Assembly (NCBI GenBank): GCA_938017825.1
Contig: CALIJE010000047.1
Span: 1 to 39,128, forward strand
Source: an uncultured Flavobacteriaceae bacterium
Lineage (GTDB): Bacteria; Bacteroidota; Bacteroidia; Flavobacteriales; Flavobacteriaceae
DNA length: 39,128 bases
Direction: 5' to 3'
The first letter of the stretch is position 1; every line of letters starts with the position of its first letter. The notes beneath the pieces were generated by a model. It ran no database searches. It was given only the letters and a program-made list of their open reading frames with translations, and was not told the DNA's origin. Below, piece by piece: positions 25,850 to 35,362 of this stretch. Made by a program: the position numbers and the translations under genes.

Positions 25850-26947
25850 ATGGTACTGCCAGAACTCAAAAGACATATTGTTCTTTATGTGGCATTGAGC
25901 TGCTTCGGTTCGGTTTGGGCCCAGAACTTGGTCAAAAATCCCAGCTTTGAGGCGTATACCAATTGTCCGGAAGGTTTGGGAAACCTCTCTAACGATGTTG
26001 ATTTTTGGTCAGCTCCTACACTAGGTTCCACAGACTATTTTAACGGATGTAGTGTGGCTATGGGCACGCCGGAGAATTTTAATGGAAAACAGCCAGCAGA
26101 TTTCGGAAAAGGATATGCAGGCCTCTACCTTTATGCACCACAGGACTACAGGGAATATCTCCAGGCGGAATTAGAAACCCCCTTGATTAAGGGTAGAACA
26201 TATCAAGTGTCATTTTATGTGAGTTTGGCAGAACGTTCTGATTTTGCGATCAAGGAGTTCGGACTCTTATTTTCAAATAATAAAATAGAGTTACAAACCA
26301 GAAAAGCGTTTACCAAAAAGTTGTGGTATCAACTAAAGGGGAACAGCTATTCTTATTTGGAAATTGGATACACCAACTTTTATTCGGATACGAAAGATTG
26401 GCTCTTGGTACATTCGCAGTTTGAGGCTAAGGGAAATGAAAAGTACATGATAATCGGCAATTTTAAGAACAATAAGAAAACAAGGCTTTTTCGAACGAAA
26501 AGAAATGCCAAACAGGGCGCGTATTATTATTTGGATGAGGTAGTGGTGAAGGATATGTCAATTGCTGAGAGCAGCTATGAATTGAATAAAGTACACACCT
26601 TCAAAAATCTTCTTTTTGCTTTTGATAAAACAGATTTGGCAAACAGTTCTATTGAAGAAATCGATCGGGTATATACCTATTTGAAACAGGAACCCGAATT
26701 ATATATCACTATCAATGGTCATACCGACAATATTGGTTCGGATAGTTACAACCAAAAACTCTCTGCAAATCGAGCCAAGGCAGTTGCCGATTATCTATTG
26801 CAACTTGGTCTTTCTAGAGATCGAATAAAGTGGAAAGGTCACGGGGGGTCGAAACCGCTTGCGGATAACTCGTTGAAATCAGGACGGGATGAAAATCGAC
26901 GCGTTGAATTTTTAATTACCACAAATACCAACGCTTCCCTGCGATAA
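25850..26947 (+). CDS. OmpA-family protein with N-terminal beta-sandwich (paralogue B)
   Basis: The 365-residue protein copies the design of its upstream neighbour: signal peptide (core IVLYVALSCFGSVWAQ), NLVKNPSFEAYTNCP, DYFNGCS, GYAGLYLYAPQDYREYLQAE, and a C-terminal OmpA domain with NGHTDNIGSDSYNQKLSANR, RIKWKGHGGSKP and NRRVEF. The Asp and Arg that contact diaminopimelate in OmpA domains are kept in both. The tandem pair arose by duplication and has since diverged mostly in the mid-region. The pair is followed by the T9SS cargo and PorP/SprF genes, suggesting a peptidoglycan-anchored component of the same surface system. Confidence 0.85.
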   Translation: MVLPELKRHIVLYVALSCFGSVWAQNLVKNPSFEAYTNCPEGLGNLSNDVDFWSAPTLGSTDYFNGCSVAMGTPENFNGKQPADFGKGYAGLYLYAPQDYREYLQAELETPLIKGRTYQVSFYVSLAERSDFAIKEFGLLFSNNKIELQTRKAFTKKLWYQLKGNSYSYLEIGYTNFYSDTKDWLLVHSQFEAKGNEKYMIIGNFKNNKKTRLFRTKRNAKQGAYYYLDEVVVKDMSIAESSYELNKVHTFKNLLFAFDKTDLANSSIEEIDRVYTYLKQEPELYITINGHTDNIGSDSYNQKLSANRAKAVADYLLQLGLSRDRIKWKGHGGSKPLADNSLKSGRDENRRVEFLITTNTNASLR

Positions 26948-27014
26948 GAATTCCGCTAACCTGTAGCTACCATCACTTCACTTATTGTCAATTTCACAAC
27001 AAATACCCTTTATT

Positions 27015-27029
27015 TTACAACAATTGTAA
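27015..27029. promoter_or_regulatory. Palindrome upstream of the T9SS cargo gene
   Basis: TTACAA-CAA-TTGTAA is a perfect inverted repeat in the 180-base gap before the cargo gene. A TACTTTG (27053-27059), close to a -7 box, lies 23 bases downstream of it. It may be a regulator site. Confidence 0.3.
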
Positions 27030-27127
27030 GAAATTACATATAAAAATGTAGGTACTTTGATAAAAATGGCTATGTCGTCTCTATTTTTGACGGCAGGTCA
27101 TAATTGAATACCAACACCAATCAATTT

Positions 27128-30010
27128 ATGAAGACCTTCAAAACTAGAACCTTTTATAGGGTTCTGACGATGATTAGTACCCTCGCTGTCTTTTTTTGTA
27201 CTCAAAAACCATTATATGGGCAAGATTGTACTTCTTGTGCTACTGCGACTTGCGCTTCAGCTGCAATTACTGATCAAATAAATGTGTTTAATAATGTCGA
27301 TGGTTATGGAGGGGATGATCAGGAATGCCATCCGACCATTACCGCTTCCGTTTCGGATGGCGATACCACCACTTTTTGTTCGACGTTCACTACTCCAGCG
27401 GTACTTGAGGAAGATTTTATGAGTTTCTTAGGCTCTATACCCACAGCTGATGCAGGTTGTGATGCTACTACAATTGGAAATTGGCAGCTAACAAGTAATT
27501 GTGTTCCGGTCACGGCAGCATCCTTTACTACGAACGAACCTAACTTGCCTGCAAATTCACCCAGACCAGTATGGCCAATAACACCGAATACAACTTATGA
27601 GCTTTGTTATGACGTGACTGTTACGGGTTCAACATGTTCAGAAATTTCCAATCCATGTTTTGCCCCGCATTGGGTTACTGTTCCTTGCGAATTAGTTGTT
27701 GGTAATGCCTCACAAGATTGCTCTGCAAATGACGGCACGTATGATATTTCAATCATGTTTTCCAATGGCGGTCAGGGAGTTGGCACGTATGCGATTACTA
27801 CGAATATTGGAACGATAGGTGGCGATGACCCCAATACGGTAAGCTCAGGAGTAATATTAGTCAACGATATTCCTGATGGATCTGGTTACGACATTGAAAT
27901 TAATGGTGACGGAGTTACGTCAGGATGCGAATTTAACATTACCAGCCCAGGCTATACCTGTTCTTTTTGTCCTACGATTAATTCAGCAACGGTAGCCCAG
28001 GATGAATGCGGTACCGATACCGTAACCTTGACCGCAACAGTAAGTTCAGGAGTTGAAGGTGAGGATTACTATATTCAATGGCTACGTAATGGAGTACCTA
28101 TTGCTGATGATGCTGCGTCAACCGTTGGCCAAGATGGAATATTTGGAACATCAGATGACCCTGCCACTGCCTTGACCTACCAACATACCTTAGCTTTTGA
28201 TGGTTCTGTAGGATCGTGTAGCTTTCAAGATCAAATATTCACGGCACAGCTATATTGTAAAACTTCAGATGAATTAAATCAAGGAAATAGTGCTTTGGGA
28301 GGAACAAGTCCTGGTGGCGGGGTAACTGTAATTGCCAATTATACGGCATTGGGTGAAACCTGTACAAATTTAGACTTGTCAGGTTTACCCCCTGAAGCCA
28401 TAGCTGAAAGTTTTGATTACCAGTTTAGGGTTACCTCAGGACCGCCTTTTGGTAATAGTTGGATTTGCGAAGCGGTAGTAAGCGTTAAGTCCCCTGTAGC
28501 TGCCACCGGTCCGTTTTGTAATGATTTTTGGGCTGGAAATTGCCCTGCTTTGGGAAGTGGGGATACTTGTTTTGGAGGCCCTACAGGTTCAGGCACAATG
28601 CTCATACCAACCACGATTGCTAACGACAATCTAGGCGGAATTAATTCAACAACCCAGGCACAAGGACTTTGGCAAATATGTGTGTATGATTCCTTTAATG
28701 ATACTAACTCAACCGAAGGGGTATTGAATTATGCCTACTTAAAAGTAAATTACTTTTTACCACCAGGGGCTGGAGTAAACTTTCCAAACGGCTCAATTGT
28801 AGATGCCGTTAATGTAAGTTTACCTGCGCCCGCCGCCAGTGGACCGTTGACAACAAGTTCAAATCCAAATGGCGAAAATTTGGTCACTGCTCTAAGAGTA
28901 TGTAATGCACCTGCCGAGGGAGTTGATTTTACGCTGCCAGATGCCGCTAATTGTGGTTCTACGATTACGACAATTTGTTCTGAGGCTGAGGTACGATATT
29001 CGAATGATGGCGGGGCTACTTATCTCTTAACAACAGCACCTGGAGTTGCAGTAAACGGGCAAACAATTTACTACGAGGTAACAACTCCCGATTGTGCTGC
29101 ATTTTGTGGTACGCAAGGTAGTTACACCTTGGCTGGTTGCTCAGATACAGATGGAGATGGTATTTCCGATAATATTGAAATCAGTAACGGGAGCGATGAG
29201 TCCGATCCTTGCGATCCGGCACAGGCTGCAGGCTATACCGGCTATGATAGTTTAAATACGATATGGCTTGAGGCCGATTGTGATGGCGATGGTGTGACCA
29301 ATGGCGAAGAAGCGACCAACGGAACCGATCCGTACCTGAATACCGATACCGATGGTGACGGGATCCCCGATGATCTGGAGATCGACAACGGCAGCGATGA
29401 GGCCGATCCTTGCGATCCGGCACAGGCTGCAGGCTATACCGGCTACGAAAGCTTAAATCCAACTTGGACAGCGGCAGATTGCGATGGGGATGGCGTAACG
29501 AATGGTAATGAACTTACGGATAGCACGGATCCATATGCGCCTTGTGATTTTCTAGACTCTAGTATAAGTCTGGAACAATCCGGAGACTATTTGATAGCTG
29601 ATTGTGATGATGATGGTATACCCAATGGGCAAGAGCTAACAGATGGAACGGACTTGTTTGATGCCTGCAGTTCTCTTAGTGGGTCCAATCCAGTAGGAAT
29701 TATATGTGATATTGAGATAACAAATGAACTTATGACCCCCGATGGAGATGGTATTAACGACGTATTTCGCATAAGGTATATCGAATCATATCCTAATAAT
29801 ACCGTTAAGATTTTCAACCGATGGGGCGTTATCGTATTCGAAACAACGGCTTATGATAATAATTCAAATGCCTTTGCCGGACTATCAGACGGTAGAGCTA
29901 CCGTTCAAAAAGGCGATGGCCTTCCCCCAGGTGTATATTTTTATATCATTAACTACAATGATAATGGTGTAACCAAATCCAAATCGGGTTACCTATACCT
30001 AAATCAATAA
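27128..30010 (+). CDS. T9SS type B sorted surface protein with calcium-binding repeats
   Basis: The 960-residue protein has a signal peptide (core [21 protein letters not shown]) and a very Cys-rich N-terminal half of unknown fold. Residues about 387-547 ([14 protein letters not shown] ... [13 protein letters not shown]) resemble the proprotein-convertase P-domain. Residues 673-870 hold thrombospondin type 3-like calcium loops ([21 protein letters not shown]). The last ~90 residues are a gliding-motility-type (type B) sorting domain: [41 protein letters not shown]. The protein is exported by the type IX system and attached to the cell surface. PorP/SprF follows at 27 bases. ATG 27128 is selected over an in-frame TTG eight codons upstream. 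Confidence 0.93.
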   Translation: MKTFKTRTFYRVLTMISTLAVFFCTQKPLYGQDCTSCATATCASAAITDQINVFNNVDGYGGDDQECHPTITASVSDGDTTTFCSTFTTPAVLEEDFMSFLGSIPTADAGCDATTIGNWQLTSNCVPVTAASFTTNEPNLPANSPRPVWPITPNTTYELCYDVTVTGSTCSEISNPCFAPHWVTVPCELVVGNASQDCSANDGTYDISIMFSNGGQGVGTYAITTNIGTIGGDDPNTVSSGVILVNDIPDGSGYDIEINGDGVTSGCEFNITSPGYTCSFCPTINSATVAQDECGTDTVTLTATVSSGVEGEDYYIQWLRNGVPIADDAASTVGQDGIFGTSDDPATALTYQHTLAFDGSVGSCSFQDQIFTAQLYCKTSDELNQGNSALGGTSPGGGVTVIANYTALGETCTNLDLSGLPPEAIAESFDYQFRVTSGPPFGNSWICEAVVSVKSPVAATGPFCNDFWAGNCPALGSGDTCFGGPTGSGTMLIPTTIANDNLGGINSTTQAQGLWQICVYDSFNDTNSTEGVLNYAYLKVNYFLPPGAGVNFPNGSIVDAVNVSLPAPAASGPLTTSSNPNGENLVTALRVCNAPAEGVDFTLPDAANCGSTITTICSEAEVRYSNDGGATYLLTTAPGVAVNGQTIYYEVTTPDCAAFCGTQGSYTLAGCSDTDGDGISDNIEISNGSDESDPCDPAQAAGYTGYDSLNTIWLEADCDGDGVTNGEEATNGTDPYLNTDTDGDGIPDDLEIDNGSDEADPCDPAQAAGYTGYESLNPTWTAADCDGDGVTNGNELTDSTDPYAPCDFLDSSISLEQSGDYLIADCDDDGIPNGQELTDGTDLFDACSSLSGSNPVGIICDIEITNELMTPDGDGINDVFRIRYIESYPNNTVKIFNRWGVIVFETTAYDNNSNAFAGLSDGRATVQKGDGLPPGVYFYIINYNDNGVTKSKSGYLYLNQ
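29144..29545 (+). repeat. Two tandem 201-bp repeats in the T9SS cargo gene
   Basis: Units 29144-29344 and 29345-29545 encode 67-residue repeats, each with two calcium loops and the segment [15 protein letters not shown] block of about 40 bases (from 29202 and again from 29403) is identical between units while the rest is diverged, implying recent duplication or gene conversion. Confidence 0.85.
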
Positions 30011-30037
30011 ACCAACTAGATTCTAAATATCCAAAGC

Positions 30038-30976
30038 ATGAAAAACCCCATAATATTTCTTGTTTTTATTATTGTTTCGAGCCATGTGATTATTGCACAA
30101 CAAGATGCGCAATACACGCAATATATGTATAATACCTTGGTAATAAATTCGGCATATGCCGGCTCTAGGGGTGTTTTGAGTCTTAACGGTTTGCATAGAT
30201 CTCAATGGCTTGGAATAGACGGTTCGCCTAACACCCAAACTCTAAGCATACATTCACCAGTCGGGAAAAGAACTGGTCTGGGACTTTCTTTGATAAATGA
30301 TGAAATAGGCAATGGTACAAGCCAAGAAACAAGCATAGATTTTGCAGTTTCTTATACTCTGCAACTGGCAAAAGATCGAAAAATCTCTTTTGGAGTTAAG
30401 GCTGGGGGGCATTTACTAAATATTGATTTTTCTCGTTTGGCCGGATTTACCGAAAATCAAGGGGTAAGCTCAATTGCCAATGTGGATAATAAATTCTCAC
30501 CTAATTTCGGCGCTGGGGTATACTACCATGCCGATAGAATTTATTTTGGTGTTTCAGTGCCAAATTTCTTGCAAACGAAGCATTTTGATAATAGTGCGAC
30601 CACGTCAGAATTTCTATCTAAGGAACGAATGAATTGGTATTTCATTTCTGGCTATGTTTTTGATATCAATTCAAATTTTAAACTTAAACCAGCTTTTCTT
30701 TTCAAAATGGTAAGTGGAGCACCTCTGCAAACAGATTTGTCGATAAGTGCTTTAATGAACCAGCGCTTTTCATTAGGTGTTGCTTATCGTTGGGATGCCG
30801 CCGCCAGTGCGTTTGCCGGTTTTCACTTAAATGGTCAATTTATGCTTGGGGTTGCATACGATAAAGAGACTACAGAATTAGGGAATACATCTTTTAATGA
30901 TGGTTCTTTTGAGGTGTTTTTAAGATATGAATTCAAAAGAACTACTAAAAATGTTATTGCACCGCGTTTCTTTTAA
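30038..30976 (+). CDS. PorP/SprF family type IX secretion membrane protein
   Basis: The 312-residue protein starts with a signal peptide (core IIFLVFIIVSSHVIIAQ) and the family start QQDAQYTQYMYN, NSAYAGSRGVLSLNGLHRSQ, W-GIDGSPNTQTLSIHSP. Barrel strands (SFGVKAGGHLLNIDFS, FSLGVAYRWDAAASAFAGF) and a final LRYEF follow. PorP/SprF proteins are outer-membrane barrels needed for secretion or attachment of type B T9SS cargo such as the SprB adhesin, and they are usually encoded next to the cargo. Here the cargo gene lies 27 bases upstream in the same operon. A terminator follows about 120 bases later. Confidence 0.94.
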   Translation: MKNPIIFLVFIIVSSHVIIAQQDAQYTQYMYNTLVINSAYAGSRGVLSLNGLHRSQWLGIDGSPNTQTLSIHSPVGKRTGLGLSLINDEIGNGTSQETSIDFAVSYTLQLAKDRKISFGVKAGGHLLNIDFSRLAGFTENQGVSSIANVDNKFSPNFGAGVYYHADRIYFGVSVPNFLQTKHFDNSATTSEFLSKERMNWYFISGYVFDINSNFKLKPAFLFKMVSGAPLQTDLSISALMNQRFSLGVAYRWDAAASAFAGFHLNGQFMLGVAYDKETTELGNTSFNDGSFEVFLRYEFKRTTKNVIAPRFF

Positions 30977-31379
30977 TCCTTTAGCCAGGACTAAGGTCGA
31001 AAATAGAATTTTGCTAAGTGAGAAGGACAACCAAGTCAAAATATTGAAGAGTACTTATAATTGGGACTTATAAGTAGAAGTGCAGTTAATTTGGGAAAAA
31101 GGGTGCTTGTTAGAGCACCCTTTTAGTAACCATAGTTTATTGGAGTTCTATACCATGCCGAAGTTTCAAAAAGGTAATTCAACAACAGTCAATAAGTATC
31201 GAATTGGCCTTCAATGGCAAAAAGGTTTTTAAATCGGTTAGAAATAATGCATTCCAAAAGTTCCCCCTTTTTTTAGTTTAGACCGTTAGGTACACTAATA
31301 TTTATGATTCTATCTTTTGGGTAAATCCTTTGTAATTGTAACAAAACCATAGGTTTAGTAACATATAATAAAGGAAAAG
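30977..31379 (+). other. Intergenic region of about 400 bases
   Basis: It contains the terminator at 31097-31124 and, further on, possible promoter material for the next gene: TATCTTTTG (31311-31319) is one base longer than a -7 box. AAAGGAAAAG directly precedes the ATG at 31380 as a ribosome site. I see no coding frame or RNA gene in the remainder. Confidence 0.5.
31097..31124 (+). terminator. Terminator after the PorP/SprF operon
   Basis: AAAAGGGTGCT (31097-31107) and AGCACCCTTTT (31114-31124) form a perfect 11-bp stem with a six-base loop; the right arm ends in T's. The arm composition makes it bidirectional in principle. Confidence 0.82.
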
Positions 31380-32870
31380 ATGGTGCTTCAAAGAGGTTTC
31401 TTGCAATCAAAGGTACTCAGAAAGATATCCGGATTTCGCTTTTTTGTAGGTATTGTTTTGGGTTTATTATTTGCCCTTTCCTTATACGGTCTGCAATATC
31501 TGGGGCGGGAATCCTTTCGTATTTTTTCTCTTTCAAATGATGGAGACATATGGATATTTACAGATTCGGAAGTTTCTTTTTATAACTTAGTTTTTGCCGC
31601 GATTGCTGTCATCTTCGGGCAATCTATCACCTTGGCCTATTGGTTCGATAGACCTGCAAAAAACTTTAAAGCGAGTGCAACACGCATACGGGATATAGTA
31701 AATGATCAACGTGTCATGAACTGGTACTTTATGGCCTGGTTTTCAAAGCTTACCTTGGCCTATATTGCCGTATTCGGATTTGCGGGACTAGGCTGGTTTT
31801 ATTTGAACAGCTTTTATCCAGATTATAACTACCTATTCGTATTGGTCATCGTAGTTCTGTTTCTTCAAACATGGAATTCCCTTTTAAGAACGTTCAGGAA
31901 AAAGGCGTTTCGGTGGATGCTGTTTTCAGCTGTTACGATAGCGGTAGTTTCTTTCGGAATGTCTAAAATTAATCTCATAGATTATCAAAATCTAAATGAG
32001 GTATTAACAAGTACAAGGGTTGATGTAAAATACAAATTGGAGTTGCCGTCGACTTCTTATTCTGATACAATAGTCAGACTTTACCCTAAACAGCCAACGA
32101 TTTCATTAGCTCTTTCTAAAGAATCGGGTTTACAAAATGAACCAGTCGTATCATTTGGAAATAAGGCTACCACATTCGATGATTTGGTCGCTACCCTTCT
32201 GCAAAAAAAGAATGCAATGGAAGATTACGAAAGGTATCAATTAAATTGGTTTTTGGCCATTGACAAGGATATTTCGATGGCCTATGTGCATCAATTACTG
32301 GAAACTATGGCAATGGCCGATATTGAATTTCTTAGATATCTGGTAATTCCGGCGCATTCAGACTTAGATTACCGCTATCATATGTTTTACAAGAAGACCT
32401 CAATTCGTTTTTATAATCCATGCCATTTTTTGAATCCTTATGAAGAAAGAGTTCAAAGCCTAACAAAATATGCCAATCTTATTAAGGTAGAGATTCGTGA
32501 GGAAAGTTGCTCTGTAAACAATCGCATAATGAGTTTGGATGATTTAAAGCACGAAATAGCAAGGAGAATAATTTCAGATAAGGATTATGTGATTACCTAT
32601 ACCTACAGCGAAGGTCTCAGTTTTGGTAACTACTTTAGGGGGTATACCGCGATACGAGGGGCTATACGCGAGCTTAGGGATTTGGAATCTGATAGATTGG
32701 CGAAAAAAGATTTCAATGAACTACAGGTATCCTATAATACAAGAGAAATACAAAAGAGCATTATTGAAAAATTCCCGCTGCGTATTTTAAATGTTTCTCC
32801 AGACTTAAAACATATGGACCAGCTACTGCCAGATGTCCCTAGCTTGTATGATTATTCGAACAAAGAATAA
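31380..32870 (+). CDS. Five-helix membrane protein with two ExbD-like periplasmic modules
   Basis: The 496-residue protein has helices near 21-41, 67-89, 115-143, 149-170 and 178-195 and then a long soluble tail. Residues about 215-325 look like an ExbD periplasmic domain: PTISLALS, FGNKATTFDDLVATLL, then FLAIDKDISMAYVHQLLETM resembles the ExbD 'ADkxxxyxxvxxvmxxl' pattern. Residues about 365-475 look like a second one: IKVEIREESCSVNNRIMSLD, AIRELRDLESDRLAKKDFNE and FPLRILNVSP resemble the C-terminus of Bacteroidetes ExbD. The last helix has no Asp, so the proton-path residue of true ExbD is missing. No ExbB is adjacent. The homology is by eye and inferred; function is unknown. Confidence 0.65.
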   Translation: MVLQRGFLQSKVLRKISGFRFFVGIVLGLLFALSLYGLQYLGRESFRIFSLSNDGDIWIFTDSEVSFYNLVFAAIAVIFGQSITLAYWFDRPAKNFKASATRIRDIVNDQRVMNWYFMAWFSKLTLAYIAVFGFAGLGWFYLNSFYPDYNYLFVLVIVVLFLQTWNSLLRTFRKKAFRWMLFSAVTIAVVSFGMSKINLIDYQNLNEVLTSTRVDVKYKLELPSTSYSDTIVRLYPKQPTISLALSKESGLQNEPVVSFGNKATTFDDLVATLLQKKNAMEDYERYQLNWFLAIDKDISMAYVHQLLETMAMADIEFLRYLVIPAHSDLDYRYHMFYKKTSIRFYNPCHFLNPYEERVQSLTKYANLIKVEIREESCSVNNRIMSLDDLKHEIARRIISDKDYVITYTYSEGLSFGNYFRGYTAIRGAIRELRDLESDRLAKKDFNELQVSYNTREIQKSIIEKFPLRILNVSPDLKHMDQLLPDVPSLYDYSNKE

Positions 32871-32937
32871 AAAGTGTTCATATTGGGTTGGCAATCATCA
32901 TTAAAAGCTTGTAACTTGCAGTAAATCAATAAATTTA

Positions 32938-33708
32938 ATGGATCTGAATCTAGCAGTACTTATCGATGGGGACAATATCCCATCTGCCTATGTAAAGGAA
33001 ATGATGGAGGAAATCGCCAAATACGGCAATCCTACCATCAAACGAATTTATGGAGATTGGACCAATCCCCGCTTGAGCAAATGGAAAAACCTATTGCTAG
33101 AGAATGCCATTACGCCCATTCAGCAATACGGGTATACCCAAGGTAAAAATGCGACAGATTCTGCCATGATCATCGACGCAATGGATATTCTGTATTCCGG
33201 GAAGGTCAACGGTTTTTGTATTGTTAGCAGCGATAGCGATTTTACGCGTTTGGCGACCCGCTTGCGCGAGGCAGGTATGCAGGTCTTCGGAATAGGGGAA
33301 AAGAAGACACCGAACCCTTTTATCGTTGCCTGCGATAAGTTCATCTATATCGAAATCCTAAAAAACCAATTGGAAGAGGATGAGTCTACAGATGAGCCAA
33401 AGGGGAAGAAAAATGCCAAGCAGCGCATTGATAAAATTACGGCAAAGGAAATTCGTTGGATTTCCAATACCATACAAGATGTCGCCGATGATGATGGCTG
33501 GGCATTTTTAGGGGATGTGGGTAGCCTTTTACAGAAAAAAAGGCCCAATTTCGATTCCCGTAATTATGGTTTTCAAAAGTTGACCCCTTTGATCAGTTCC
33601 ATCAAGAATTTCGAAGTGGAACGGCGTGAAGACGCCAAAGGCAGGCATAAACTGATTTATGTGAAATTAAAGGAAAAGCAGAAAGGAAAGGTTGGGTATA
33701 GAAAATAA
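32938..33708 (+). CDS. NYN-domain RNase-like protein with OST-HTH (LOTUS) domain
   Basis: The 256-residue protein begins with a NYN/PIN-like fold: AVLIDGDNIP (acidic D10, D12), NATDSAMIIDAMDIL and CIVSSDSDFTRLATRLREAG carry the four acidic residues that bind metal in these ribonucleases. After a charged linker, residues about 165-250 match an OST-HTH/LOTUS winged-helix domain (AKEIRWISNTIQDVADDDGW, FDSRNYGFQKLTPLI), an RNA-binding module. The combination is the LabA/MARF1-like family, thought to act in RNA processing or decay; no substrate is known. Its TAA directly abuts the stop of mqo on the other strand. Confidence 0.9.
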   Translation: MDLNLAVLIDGDNIPSAYVKEMMEEIAKYGNPTIKRIYGDWTNPRLSKWKNLLLENAITPIQQYGYTQGKNATDSAMIIDAMDILYSGKVNGFCIVSSDSDFTRLATRLREAGMQVFGIGEKKTPNPFIVACDKFIYIEILKNQLEEDESTDEPKGKKNAKQRIDKITAKEIRWISNTIQDVADDDGWAFLGDVGSLLQKKRPNFDSRNYGFQKLTPLISSIKNFEVERREDAKGRHKLIYVKLKEKQKGKVGYRK

Positions 33709-35199
33709 TCAACCGCGGCTATCGAGTTTTAAAATGGCCGTGGTCCTAGCTCTTGTTTTCTTACATAAATCGGCATCTGAAATAAGCGATTTGCCATAAC
33801 TGGGAATCATTTCTATTAGTTTGGTTTTCCATTGGTGGGTCTCCATCTCCTCCGAAAAACACTGTCGTAAAACATTCAACATTATCGATACCGCTGTAGA
33901 GGCACCAGGCGAGGCGCCCAACAGCGCCGCCAAATTCTTGTTTTTGTTCGATACGATTTCGGTACCGAATTTTAGCACGCCACCTTCTTCCTTGTCTTTT
34001 TTAATTATTTGTACACGTTGACCTGCCGTAATTAGCTCCCAATCCTCGAATCTGGCTTCGGGATAATATTTTTGTAGCGACTTAAAGCGATCTTCAGGTG
34101 ATTGTATTACTTGCTCGATCAGGTACTTGGTGAGCGATATATTATGAATTCCCGCAGAAATCATTGGGAAAATATTGTGGGCGTCGATGGATAAGGGGAG
34201 GTCGAGATAAGAGCCATTTTTGAGAAATTTTGTCGAAAATCCGGCATAGGGCCCAAAAAGCAAAGAGCGCTTTCCGCCTAACATTCTAGTATCTAAATGC
34301 GGAACACTCATTGGCGGCGATCCTTCTTCTGCTTTTCCATAGACCTTTGCTTCGTGTTGTACTACCACCTCAGGATTGGTACATTTTAAAAATTGTCCGC
34401 TTACAGGAAATCCCCCATAACCGTGACCCTCAGGGATATCGGATTTTTCTAAAAGCTTAAGAGCACCTCCACCTGCACCAATAAATACGAATTGGGTATG
34501 TACCGTTTTCTGTGTTTTGGTTGTAAGGTCTGTCACGGCTAATTCCCATGACGAATCATCTATTGGATCGATATCCTCAACTTGATGTCCAAGGAATAGA
34601 CGTATACCCTCAAGGGTTTGTAGGTAGCTTATCATACTCCTCGTTATAGAGCCAAAATTGACATCGGTACCAATCGGCATGCGTGTAGCAGAAATATTAT
34701 CAGTTCGCTTGCGACCGTTCATCATTAAAGGAACCCAATCGGCAATTTCATCAAAGTCGGTCGAGTGATGCATGTCGGCAAAAATGCCGTATCGCGTAAG
34801 TGCGTCATATCGCTTTTTTAAGAAACGATTGTTGGCGTCTCCCCAAACAAAGCTCATGTGGTCAATGTCGTTGATAAAGGGCGACTTCGTTTTGATAAGC
34901 TCGTGCTCGACCAAGTAGGCCCAAAATTGCTTCGATATTTCGAATGACTCACTAATTTTTAAAGCCTTTGAAATGTCTATGCCTTCATTATCATCTTCTG
35001 GGGTATAATTGAGCTCGCAGAAGGCCGAGTGCCCAGTGCCGGCATTGTTCCAACCATCGGAGCTTTCGGCACCCACTTTATCCAAACGTTCATAAATATC
35101 TATTTTGGCTTCAGGTATCAACTGTTTTAATAATACGGCTAGCGTAGCACTCATGATACCCGCTCCTATAAGAGTAAAATGTCTGTTCTTGTGATTCAT
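33709..35199 (-). CDS. mqo: Malate:quinone oxidoreductase
   Basis: Mqo is a membrane-associated FAD enzyme that oxidises malate to oxaloacetate and passes electrons to quinone, doing the malate step of the TCA cycle. The protein starts MNHKNRHFTLIGAGIMSATL with the FAD-binding GAGIMS, then SSDGWNNAGTGHSAFCELNY, PIGTDVNFGSITR, FIGAGGGALKLLEKS, GGFPVSGQFL, LFGPYAGFSTKFLK and TAGQRVQIIKKD, all family landmarks. Length of 496 residues is normal. The TTG at 35229 is rejected as start because it belongs to the sequence just upstream of, and overlapping, the promoter box; ATG 35199 is used. No malate dehydrogenase gene is nearby. Confidence 0.97.
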   Translation of the reverse strand: MNHKNRHFTLIGAGIMSATLAVLLKQLIPEAKIDIYERLDKVGAESSDGWNNAGTGHSAFCELNYTPEDDNEGIDISKALKISESFEISKQFWAYLVEHELIKTKSPFINDIDHMSFVWGDANNRFLKKRYDALTRYGIFADMHHSTDFDEIADWVPLMMNGRKRTDNISATRMPIGTDVNFGSITRSMISYLQTLEGIRLFLGHQVEDIDPIDDSSWELAVTDLTTKTQKTVHTQFVFIGAGGGALKLLEKSDIPEGHGYGGFPVSGQFLKCTNPEVVVQHEAKVYGKAEEGSPPMSVPHLDTRMLGGKRSLLFGPYAGFSTKFLKNGSYLDLPLSIDAHNIFPMISAGIHNISLTKYLIEQVIQSPEDRFKSLQKYYPEARFEDWELITAGQRVQIIKKDKEEGGVLKFGTEIVSNKNKNLAALLGASPGASTAVSIMLNVLRQCFSEEMETHQWKTKLIEMIPSYGKSLISDADLCKKTRARTTAILKLDSRG

Positions 35200-35217
35200 A
35201 TAAACGGTGACTTTCTG

Positions 35218-35225
35218 CAAAGCTA
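35218..35225 (-). promoter_or_regulatory. -7 promoter box of mqo
   Basis: Minus-strand TAGCTTTG is an exact TAnnTTTG match, ending 18 bases before the ATG at 35199. No TTG at the -33 distance is evident. Confidence 0.55.
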
Positions 35226-35362
35226 GCAAACCTTAGGGGTCTTTTTGAAGGAAGGGTGATAACAATTTTGCACAGCTGTTATTTTTTGGCAGGGTATGTG
35301 ATATAGTAAGAACAGCATTGAATTTTTTTATACATTTATAACCTAGTCATAAAACGATACAC

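Noticed and set aside
29181-29462. 93-codon minus-strand frame rich in Arg/His/Ser
   Set aside because: Antisense of the T9SS cargo's calcium-repeat region.
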